Shown here: positions 1-6,010 of the stretch, piece after piece
Layout of the letters: every line of letters begins with the position of its first letter
How positions within the stretch are numbered: the first letter of the stretch is position 1
Origin: Desulforamulus reducens MI-1
GTDB taxonomy: Bacteria > Bacillota > Desulfotomaculia > Desulfotomaculales > Desulfotomaculaceae
DNA: 64,000 nt
Direction: 5' to 3'
Assembly: GCF_000016165.1 (NCBI RefSeq)
Contig: NC_009253.1
Span: 2,514,332-2,578,331, forward strand
The notes under the pieces: generated by a model
Told to the model about the DNA's origin: nothing
Database searches by the model: none
What the model saw: the letters and a program-made list of their open reading frames with translations, nothing else
Translations under genes and position numbers: made by a program

Positions 1-1
1 A

Positions 2-39
2 CCTTTGTAGTATTTTAACTACAGAGGTTTTTATTTTAA
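2..39 (+). terminator. Rho-independent terminator of a gene left of the window
   Basis: A 9-bp stem (CCTTTGTAG paired with CTACAGAGG, one G-U pair) with an 8-base loop is followed by GTTTTTATTTT. It would end a plus-strand gene whose coding part lies outside the window. It could also act on the minus-strand gene ending at 78, but the sequence beyond the left edge cannot be seen. Confidence 0.65.
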
Positions 40-77
40 CAAAGGAACAAAAGTGAAAACTTTCCGCCCATGGTTTT

Positions 78-641
78 CTAAGGGGCTTTTGTTGTAAATT
101 TTTTTACTAGCCAAATCAAGGCGACAATTACAAAACAAATGCCAACTGTAATAACCTCAAAATAACCTTCTAGTAATGCCTTCGCTTTTTCCCCAACGGC
201 GATTATTAACAATACCTCCAGGTAAAACCTTGCCCCTCTGCTTAGGGCAGAAGCAATCATAAAGGTCACTTTGTTTATTCGGAATACCCCGGCCGAAATG
301 GTAAATAATTTATAGGGGATCGGTGTAAAGCCTGCTATGGCCACAGCCCAACCACCATAGCGGTCAAACAGGTTTTGAATTTTTCCCAGGCGATCCAGGG
401 AAACCCATCTTTCAAGTAAAGGTCTACCAGCGTACATGCCTATTAAATAACCAAAGAGACCACCAATAATTGAGGCGACCGCGGTAACCGTGGCAAACCA
501 GAGCCCTTGTTCAGGTTGAGCAATGGCCATACCAATCAACAAAATATCCGGTGGAATTGGAAAAAAAGACGATTCAATAAAAGATAACAGGGCCAGCCCG
601 ATGCTTCCATACTCTGCAAAAAAGTCCAATAGTAGTTCCAT
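78..641 (-). CDS. YqaA/DedA-family (SNARE-associated) inner-membrane protein
   Basis: A 187-residue integral membrane protein of the YqaA branch of the DedA/VTT superfamily, whose members are linked to membrane lipid homeostasis; the exact substrate here is unknown. The N-terminus carries the typical pair of hydrophobic segments around SSFFPIPPDILLIGMAIA, followed by a Gly-rich re-entrant stretch (GGLFGYLIGMYAGRP), a conserved central part with GFTPIPYKLFTISAGVF, and two C-terminal membrane segments. A second DedA-type gene of lower similarity lies at 14152. The ATG is preceded by AAAGGTG. Its promoter and a terminator-like hairpin lie directly upstream. The family call is from recognised sequence; function is inferred. 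Confidence 0.85.
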   Translation of the reverse strand: MELLLDFFAEYGSIGLALLSFIESSFFPIPPDILLIGMAIAQPEQGLWFATVTAVASIIGGLFGYLIGMYAGRPLLERWVSLDRLGKIQNLFDRYGGWAVAIAGFTPIPYKLFTISAGVFRINKVTFMIASALSRGARFYLEVLLIIAVGEKAKALLEGYFEVITVGICFVIVALIWLVKKFTTKAP

Positions 642-667
642 CTATTCACCTTTACTTAACTTTTAAT

Positions 668-733
668 ATTCTAAAAAATAATAAAACCTTTAACACAACC
701 TTTTCTGTCTATTGAAAGGACTGTGTTAAAGGT
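668..733 (-). terminator. Terminator-like hairpin at the very 5' end of the yqaA-type transcript
   Basis: Perfect 12-base arms (ACCTTTAACACA at 686-697 and its complement at 722-733) enclose a second short stem (CCTTT/AAAGG). Read on the minus strand the hairpin is followed by TTTTATTATTTTTT. It lies between the promoter at 745-773 and the gene starting at 641, so it could attenuate or stabilise that mRNA. No aptamer fits between promoter and hairpin. Confidence 0.7.
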
Positions 734-744
734 AACTAAACATT

Positions 745-773
745 ATCTTACTGAAAGGTATATCTGGTGTCAA
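745..773 (-). promoter_or_regulatory. Sigma-A-type promoter of the yqaA-type gene
   Basis: On the minus strand TTGACA, a 17-base spacer and TAAGAT. The predicted start falls about 5-10 bases before the hairpin at 733. The -35 box is a perfect consensus match. Confidence 0.7.
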
Positions 774-928
774 TAGTGTCCTTGAACAACCTTTCATTTC
801 TTAACAATTTAACATCTTTTCCTAGATCATTTGCAACTTAGCCCTTCTCTGTACACAAGTGATACAATTATTTCTGCTTAGGAAGGATTTTATAGAAATC
901 CCTAGAAAGTAAATAATTAAAAATTAAT

Positions 929-1050
929 AGTACTCCGAGCTTAGGCACCTAAGATAGTAATTATGGTTCTTAAGCCGTTAGGGTTTGTCTGGAAACGGGC
1001 AGGCCTCCCAATGCGGAAAGGAGAAACACATTATGCCAAATGGCGAGTCC
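929..1050 (+). ncRNA. Moco/Tuco-type riboswitch upstream of tupA
   Basis: The leader contains the hallmarks I recall for the molybdenum/tungsten cofactor RNA motif: ACTCCGAGC at the 5' end, the core GCCTCCC...GGAAAGGAG at 1003-1023, a small GCCAAATGGC hairpin and a closing GAGT that can pair with the 5' ACTC. The segment between GCCTCCC and GGAAAGGAG is only a few bases, so the P3 helix is almost absent, a form associated with tungsten-cofactor (Tuco) variants. A terminator follows at once and the next gene encodes a tungstate-binding protein, which agrees. Motif match is by memory; a covariance model search would settle it. Confidence 0.75.
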
Positions 1051-1094
1051 GTGTACTGTTTTTTCTTTCTTACAGTACACGGTTTTATTTTTTG
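1049..1094 (+). terminator. Riboswitch expression-platform terminator
   Basis: Perfect 11-bp stem CCGTGTACTGT / ACAGTACACGG with a 12-base T-rich loop, followed by TTTTATTTTTTTG. It overlaps the 3' edge of the aptamer, as expected for a transcriptional switch controlling tupA at 1174. Confidence 0.9.
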
Positions 1095-1173
1095 TTTTGG
1101 GGGGTGAAATACTAGCACAGCAAAAAATGTTACAAATTCAACACCGTATATTAAATACATAGGAGGTTTTATC

Positions 1174-2046
1174 ATGAAGAATCGGTCATTAAAATATCTT
1201 GCCTTGCTGTTAACAATGCTTATGCTGGTAGTTGTCGGCTGTGCTCAGCAACAAACCCCTAAGGAAGAAGTGAAGAAGGAAGCCGCAGAACCTGCAATAA
1301 AAGATGTTATTCTAGCCACAACCACCAGTACCCAAGACAGCGGTTTACTGGATGTACTGAAACCTGAGTTTGAAAAGAAAACCGGTTATAACTTAAAAAT
1401 TATTGCTGTAGGCACTGGTGCTGCCTTAAAGATGGGTGAAAAGGGTGAGGCCGATGTGCTGCTAACCCACGCTGCCAAATCTGAAAAACCCCTAGTTGAT
1501 AACGGCATAGCCATAAATTATAACCAGGTGATGCATAATGACTTTATCATTGTAGGACCAGAAAACGACCCCGCAGGTATCAAAAATGCTAAAGCCACTG
1601 CAGAAGCAATGAAAATGATTGCCGATAAAGGTGCTGTCTTTGTATCCCGTGGGGATGATTCCGGTACCCATAAAAAGGAGCTGGGTCTCTGGAAAGAAGC
1701 ACAGATCGAACCTAAAGGTCAAAAATGGTATCAAGAATCCGGTACTGGTATGGGTGCAACTCTCAATATCTCCTCTGAAAAACAAGGTTATACTTTGACC
1801 GACCGGGCAACTTATCTAGCTCAAAAGGACAAGGTGAAGCTTGCTATCCTCTTAGAGGGCGACAAGTCTTTATTAAATATCTACCACGTTATGAACGTAA
1901 ACCCCAAGAAATTTGATAAAGTAAATGCTGAGGGTGGCAAAGCCTTTGTGGACTTTATGTTAGCCAAAGATACCCAAGAAATTATTGCTAAGTTTGGTGT
2001 TGAAAAATACGGTCAACCCCTATTTTTTGCGGATGCCAACAAATAA
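1174..2046 (+). CDS. tupA: Tungstate ABC transporter substrate-binding lipoprotein
   Basis: A 290-residue extracellular lipoprotein. The signal peptide ends in a lipobox (VVVGC, Cys about residue 23), so the mature protein should be anchored to the outer face of the membrane. The family motif ATTTSTQDSGLLD lies near residues 48-60 and the oxyanion-binding region with SRGDDSGTHKKE near residues 158-170, both typical of TupA/WtpA-like binding proteins. The start ATG follows AGGAGG with 7 bases spacing. It is preceded by a Moco/Tuco-type riboswitch and followed at once by a terminator, so the permease (tupB) and ATPase (tupC) genes are not in this operon and must be elsewhere if the importer is complete. 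Confidence 0.9.
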   Translation: MKNRSLKYLALLLTMLMLVVVGCAQQQTPKEEVKKEAAEPAIKDVILATTTSTQDSGLLDVLKPEFEKKTGYNLKIIAVGTGAALKMGEKGEADVLLTHAAKSEKPLVDNGIAINYNQVMHNDFIIVGPENDPAGIKNAKATAEAMKMIADKGAVFVSRGDDSGTHKKELGLWKEAQIEPKGQKWYQESGTGMGATLNISSEKQGYTLTDRATYLAQKDKVKLAILLEGDKSLLNIYHVMNVNPKKFDKVNAEGGKAFVDFMLAKDTQEIIAKFGVEKYGQPLFFADANK

Positions 2047-2080
2047 AACAAATACAAGCAAAGAAATTTCTCTACAGCTA

Positions 2081-2117
2081 GAACCACTGCTTAAAACAAG
2101 CAGTGGTTCCGTTTTTT
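2081..2117 (+). terminator. Terminator of tupA
   Basis: Perfect 12-bp stem GAACCACTGCTT / AAGCAGTGGTTC with a 5-base loop, followed by CGTTTTTT. It makes tupA monocistronic. Confidence 0.9.
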
Positions 2118-2140
2118 CTAGTCACCTTAGATAAAAGGAC

Positions 2141-3436
2141 TTAATTAATATAGTAAAAGTACAACATAAAGATAAACATTAACCCATACATGATGGGGTG
2201 AATTTCCTGGTACTTTCTCATGGCCAGTTTAATGATGGGGTACATAATAAAACCTAAGGCAATGCCTGTTGCCACACTGAAGGTTAAGGGCATCATAATG
2301 ATGGTAATAAAGGCCGGCAGTGCCACATCGAATTGCTGCCATTTAATCTTATTAATTTGACTGGCCATCATGGAACCTACAATGATGAGGGCCGGCGCCG
2401 TAACCGGAGTTGTGATAACTGATAATAACGGCGAGAAAAACAGTGCTAAAAAGAAAAACGCTGCTACTACAATGGAAGAAAACCCGGTTCTGGCCCCCAC
2501 TGCAATCCCAGCAGAGGATTCAATTAATGCCGTTACAGTGGATGTACCAAAGGTTGCTCCAACAACTGACGCAGAGGCATCTGCCATAAGGGCTTGACTA
2601 ACCCTTGGAATCTTATTGTTTTTCATAATACCCGCCTGATTAGCCACGGCAATCAAGGTTCCGGAAGCATCAAAGAAGCTGACAAATAAAAATGTAAAAA
2701 TCACTAATAGCATATCATAATTAAAAACATCCGGTATATGACTAAAGGCAACCCCAAAGGTAGGTTCTAAGCTGGGAATGCCACCTATGATAGCAACTGG
2801 TTTATCAATAATTCCCGCTACCATACCAACAATGGTGGTAACAACCATACCATAGAAAATGCCTCCCTGCCAACCCTTAACAATAAACACCACGGTAATG
2901 ATAAAACCAAAAAGGGCAAGAAGTGTTGAAGGTTCTTGTAAATTCCCCAGGGAAACGTAGGTTGCCTTATGGCTTACTATTATTCCTGCATTTTTTAAAC
3001 CTATAAAGGCAATAAAAAAACCAATTCCTCCAGCAATGGCATACTTTAACTCCTCAGGAATCGCATCAATAATCTTTTCCCGAATTTTAAAGGCAGTAAT
3101 AGCCATGAATACAAGCCCTGAAACCAGCACCCCAGCCAGGGCAGTTTCCCAGGCTACGCCCATACCTATAACCACTGAGTAGGTAAAAAATGAATTTAGG
3201 CCAAGACTTGGTGCCAGTGCCAAGGGGTAATTGGCCAGCACACCCATAACCAGGGTTCCTATGATGGCGGAAAGGGCCGTTGCTGTAAATACCGCACCCT
3301 TATCCATTCCTGCCTCCCCAAGGATCATCGGATTAGCCACTAAAATATAACACATGGATAAGAAAGTTGTCATTCCACCAATAAATTCCGTTCTGTAGGA
3401 TATACCATACTCATCAAAGCCAAAATATTTTCTCAT
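2141..3436 (-). CDS. NCS2-family purine permease (guanine/hypoxanthine type)
   Basis: A 431-residue multi-spanning transporter of the AzgA/PbuG-like branch of NCS2 (COG2252), importing nucleobases with protons. Recognisable blocks include the N-terminal EFIGGMTTFLSMCYILVANP, the GLNSFFTYSV stretch in TM3, and the C-terminal ALAFIMYPIIK-like segment (here IALGFIMYPII). Length fits the family (about 430-480). ATG start with GGGGGC upstream. The long leader holds a guanine riboswitch with terminator, so expression should fall when guanine or hypoxanthine is plentiful; this supports guanine/hypoxanthine rather than adenine as the main substrate. Substrate assignment is inference. Confidence 0.9.
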   Translation of the reverse strand: MRKYFGFDEYGISYRTEFIGGMTTFLSMCYILVANPMILGEAGMDKGAVFTATALSAIIGTLVMGVLANYPLALAPSLGLNSFFTYSVVIGMGVAWETALAGVLVSGLVFMAITAFKIREKIIDAIPEELKYAIAGGIGFFIAFIGLKNAGIIVSHKATYVSLGNLQEPSTLLALFGFIITVVFIVKGWQGGIFYGMVVTTIVGMVAGIIDKPVAIIGGIPSLEPTFGVAFSHIPDVFNYDMLLVIFTFLFVSFFDASGTLIAVANQAGIMKNNKIPRVSQALMADASASVVGATFGTSTVTALIESSAGIAVGARTGFSSIVVAAFFFLALFFSPLLSVITTPVTAPALIIVGSMMASQINKIKWQQFDVALPAFITIIMMPLTFSVATGIALGFIMYPIIKLAMRKYQEIHPIMYGLMFIFMLYFYYIN

Positions 3437-3474
3437 AGTCCTTGCCCCCAGCTGTTAAAATTTTATGTCTCAAT

Positions 3475-3515
3475 AAAAAAACTCTAATAATTGGTATAAA
3501 CCAAAATACTAGAGC
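3475..3515 (-). terminator. Terminator of the guanine riboswitch
   Basis: On the minus strand CTCTA...TAGAG with inner TTGG/CCAA pairing, followed by TTTTTTTATT. It lies between aptamer and permease gene, the usual OFF-switch layout. Confidence 0.85.
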
Positions 3516-3567
3516 CTTGACCTTTAAGTATAATGTATACAGTAACCATTAGTTTACTATAGACATT

Positions 3568-3640
3568 AAACTCGTAGTCAAGCTATTTAAGGTAGCCTGG
3601 TAGAAACTTTCAAGCCGTATTCTTGAAAATATACGAGTTA
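3568..3640 (-). ncRNA. Purine riboswitch, guanine-specific
   Basis: The minus strand shows P1 ACTCGTA/TACGAGT, the J1/2 TATATTTT, the P2 loop AATACGG, the core GTTTCTACCAGG, the P3 loop TACCTTAAAT-type sequence and the J3/1 TGACTACGAG. The specificity position (equivalent to C74 of xpt) is C, indicating guanine/hypoxanthine rather than adenine. It precedes an NCS2 permease. Confidence 0.93.
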
Positions 3641-3649
3641 ATTTTTTTA

Positions 3650-3678
3650 TTTATAGAGTTTTACTTTAGCAGAAACAA
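3650..3678 (-). promoter_or_regulatory. Promoter of the purine permease leader
   Basis: Minus-strand TTGTTT, 17-base spacer, TATAAA; the predicted start lies a few bases before the aptamer at 3640. The -35 box is imperfect. Confidence 0.55.
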
Positions 3679-3717
3679 GGACAGTTCGTCAATGCTTATT
3701 TATACTCCTAATATGTT

Positions 3718-3757
3718 AAAATACGGCTCCCAACAGGAAGCCGTATTTTAATTATTT
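3718..3757 (-). terminator. Bidirectional terminator after the receiver-like gene
   Basis: Perfect 11-bp stem AAAATACGGCT / AGCCGTATTTT with a 10-base loop, A-rich/T-rich on both sides. It ends the minus-strand gene at 3762 and separates it from the guanine riboswitch unit. Confidence 0.8.
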
Positions 3758-3761
3758 TTTG

Positions 3762-4133
3762 TTAAATTGCTATGGATTGTAGGGCGGACGTTACAATGTC
3801 CCGCAACCGTTCAATCTGTTCACTGGGATTAAGCAATACATGGTCAACTTTAGCCTTTATACACTCCATTAAATCATCCTTGGTAACTTGGTCCGTATAA
3901 ACAATAATTAATCCACTATGTAAGTCCTTGATTTGCTGGATAAAGTCAAATCCAGTATCTTTAATTGTTTGCAAAGAGATAAAGATGATGCCCGGCCCCT
4001 TTGATACAATACTTGTAACGGCTTCACTTGTGTTGCCACACTCATAGGTAAGAAAATTAAACTGCCAAAGAAGAAGCTTCAAGTCGTATCGGGTTGCTGC
4101 ATTTTTATCAATGATGAGACTAGCGTTTGTCAT
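3762..4133 (-). CDS. Degenerate response-regulator receiver protein
   Basis: A 123-residue stand-alone protein with the length and pattern of a CheY-like receiver: beta1 NASLIIDKN, beta3 GPGIIFISLQ, beta4 GLIIVYTDQ and beta5 VDHVLLNPS. The acidic pair after beta1 is reduced to a single Asp (DKN), the phospho-acceptor Asp at the end of beta3 is replaced (FISLQ, near residue 53), and the beta5 Lys of the KP motif is absent (LLNPS). It therefore probably cannot be phosphorylated in the usual way. The upstream gene is a PAS histidine kinase and the leader carries a c-di-GMP-I riboswitch with a hairpin over the ribosome binding site, so it is more likely an output of c-di-GMP signalling than a phosphorelay partner. 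Function unknown. Confidence 0.8.
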   Translation of the reverse strand: MTNASLIIDKNAATRYDLKLLLWQFNFLTYECGNTSEAVTSIVSKGPGIIFISLQTIKDTGFDFIQQIKDLHSGLIIVYTDQVTKDDLMECIKAKVDHVLLNPSEQIERLRDIVTSALQSIAI

Positions 4134-4143
4134 AAATGCAAAT

Positions 4144-4161
4144 CCTCCTTATAAAAGGAGG
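4144..4161 (-). promoter_or_regulatory. Hairpin that buries the ribosome binding site of the receiver-like gene
   Basis: On the minus strand CCTCCTT, loop TTAT, AAGGAGG: the whole Shine-Dalgarno sequence is in a 7-bp stem, 10 bases before the ATG at 4133. The preceding bases GACCCTCC (4164-4157) can instead pair over 7 bp with GAGGGTC (4223-4217) inside the riboswitch, giving two exclusive folds. Confidence 0.7.
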
Positions 4162-4180
4162 GTCATGGAGTGTTAATCAG

Positions 4181-4265
4181 CACCCGGAGCAACTGGCTGT
4201 CATAGGTTCCCCCTTAGACCCTCTAGCTTTGCGCCCCTACCTTTCAGTAGGTTTGCCTTTCTTTA
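4181..4265 (-). ncRNA. Cyclic di-GMP-I (GEMM-I) riboswitch
   Basis: The minus strand reads AAAGGCAAACC, a stem capped by a GAAA tetraloop-type turn (CTACTGAAAGGTAG), then GCGCAAAGC, GGGTCTAAG and ATGACAGCCAGTTGC, the conserved series of the GEMM-I class including the GAAA tetraloop and its receptor region. A TATATAAT -10 box at about 4280-4287 gives it its own promoter between the kinase gene and the receiver-like gene. The downstream SD-sequestering hairpin suggests translational control. Class assignment by motif memory, strong match. Confidence 0.85.
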
Positions 4266-4349
4266 TTATGTTAATTTAAATTATATAGACTTTGTTTCAT
4301 CTTTAAAATAGGACATCTGTCCCGGTTCACAACCAATAGACACTCTATT

Positions 4350-5732
4350 TTAGCTTACCTTCGTATTACACAATTGGTTTTGATTATCAAAGGGGAATTT
4401 TATCAGAAAGATTGTACCATTAGGGCCTGTTTTTACATCCACTGAAGCATTGTGTCTCTCTGCAATGCCATAACAGATTGCCAGCCCTAAGCCAGTTCCA
4501 CTATCCTTTGTGGTATAAAAAGGCGTACCTATCTTTTCGAGAACTTCGGGCTTAATGCCTTCCCCTTCATCACGAATAGATAATATGGTATGAGGTTCTT
4601 GGATATAGGTACGTATGGTAATGTTCCCTCCCCTTGACATGGCATCCAGACCATTCCGAATTAAATTGAGAATAATTTGTCTTATTTCATTTTCGTCCAA
4701 CAGCAAATCGGGTACCTTGTCTAAAACTGCATAGACATACTTTTCTTCCTTTAAAGCCTGGGCTTGTAGCAAGGGCAAAATTTTCGTGACAATGGAATTG
4801 AGATTCTTCATCTCGACCCTTTCAGGTTTGTTTCTGGCCAGTGTGAGAAATTCTGTGATAATAGAATTAGCTCGATCAAGTTCTTCAATCATCAGCATGA
4901 ACTGTTCTTTATAGATATCACAACTTTCTTTCTTGGTTTGAAAAAGTTGTAAAAAACCTCTTACGGTGGTTAATGGATTGCGGATTTCATGACCAATACC
5001 AGCAGCCACTTGTCCAACCAGGTTCAACCTGTCCAGTTTTTTGATTTCCTTTTCCATTTGCTTTGACTCTGTTATATCTCTAAGGGATATCAGTACACAG
5101 GAAACTCCGGTTACATCTACCACTACACCAGAACCCTGTAGCACCTTTTCCTCCCCTGAATTTGTACGTAGTATAACTTCTTTATCAGTATAATGACCTT
5201 CATTACCCAGTAGCGTTAAAAGTTCCTGTTGCAATTGTGGGTTCACCCAAAGATTAAAATCCAGAGGTGTATATCCAATGACTTCTTCTCTTCCGTAACC
5301 AAAAATCTTTTCAAAACTATCGTTAACATCGATAAACCTAAAATCATCCAGTCTATTAATGGTCTGAATGTTTGGATTGGCATGAAATACTCTGGCAAAA
5401 CGCTGCTCCGATTGCTTTAATGACAACTGAGACTTTGTTAACTCTTTATTTTTACGAAAAAGAAAAACTGTTAAGAAAAATCCCGCAACACTGGTAAGCA
5501 ATCCCACCCACACTAGGCCTTTGTTTATTTCATAGAAATTAGAATACTGCGTATGAACGGTTTGGTCGTTGGAGAAGATGTTTCCTTGATTTACTACAGG
5601 AGAGCCTGGTTGATCCTTTCCATTTACCTCTGCATAGCATATATGTGCGTAATATAAAATACTAAAGAGTAATAAATTGCAGAGGAATAAAACAAATATT
5701 GTTTTGTTTTTTATAATTGGACAACACAACAT
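4350..5732 (-). CDS. Membrane PAS-domain sensor histidine kinase
   Basis: About 460 residues. An N-terminal hydrophobic segment (FVLFLCNLLLFSILYYAHICYA), a short extracellular part of about 45 residues and a second membrane segment (GLVWVGLLTSVAGFFLTVFLF) precede a PAS domain (about residues 112-228, ending ISLRDITESKQ), a HisKA domain with the phospho-accepting His in HEIRNPLTT (about residue 253), and an HATPase domain with N box NLIRNGLDAM, G1 DEGEGI and G2 GTGLGLAI. Architecture resembles sporulation-type kinases of Firmicutes. Of several N-terminal ATGs, the one at 5732 is best spaced from AAGGA. No standard response regulator is adjacent; the neighbouring receiver-like protein lacks the acceptor Asp. 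Confidence 0.9.
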   Translation of the reverse strand: MLCCPIIKNKTIFVLFLCNLLLFSILYYAHICYAEVNGKDQPGSPVVNQGNIFSNDQTVHTQYSNFYEINKGLVWVGLLTSVAGFFLTVFLFRKNKELTKSQLSLKQSEQRFARVFHANPNIQTINRLDDFRFIDVNDSFEKIFGYGREEVIGYTPLDFNLWVNPQLQQELLTLLGNEGHYTDKEVILRTNSGEEKVLQGSGVVVDVTGVSCVLISLRDITESKQMEKEIKKLDRLNLVGQVAAGIGHEIRNPLTTVRGFLQLFQTKKESCDIYKEQFMLMIEELDRANSIITEFLTLARNKPERVEMKNLNSIVTKILPLLQAQALKEEKYVYAVLDKVPDLLLDENEIRQIILNLIRNGLDAMSRGGNITIRTYIQEPHTILSIRDEGEGIKPEVLEKIGTPFYTTKDSGTGLGLAICYGIAERHNASVDVKTGPNGTIFLIKFPFDNQNQLCNTKVS

Positions 5733-5963
5733 TGTCATCATCCTTTTTAAAAAACTTGGCTGGTGTCAAACCTATGGGGTACCAGACTTTTAGGTTCTAG
5801 GTGACGTCCTTAATAGCCCTATGCATGTTGGATATTTTCTCTTCCTATATGCCAAAAGGGTTCATACTTTTATACGTCTTATTTGTAAAATTGGATAAAT
5901 GGTGAAATTTTCCTTCATGGAAAAAAGATATATATTGTCGAAGACGATATTTTCATGCCTCGT

Positions 5964-5998
5964 AATAAAAAACAGCCCTTTTCTATCTGAAAGGGCTG
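5964..5998 (-). terminator. Terminator of the hydrogenase-like gene
   Basis: Minus strand CAGCCCTT / AAGGGCTG stem with a 10-base loop followed by TTTTTTATTA. It closes the gene ending at 6011. Confidence 0.85.
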
Positions 5999-6010
5999 CT
6001 CCTATGGAAA

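Noticed and set aside
978-1175. 65-residue minus-strand ORF
   Set aside because: It lies antisense to the Moco/Tuco leader and terminator, has no SD and no family pattern.
5742-5960. Possible second riboswitch upstream of the kinase (minus strand)
   Set aside because: GGACGTCACCTAG and nearby pairs do not match GEMM-I, GEMM-II or other classes I can recall; only the hydrogenase terminator is clear.
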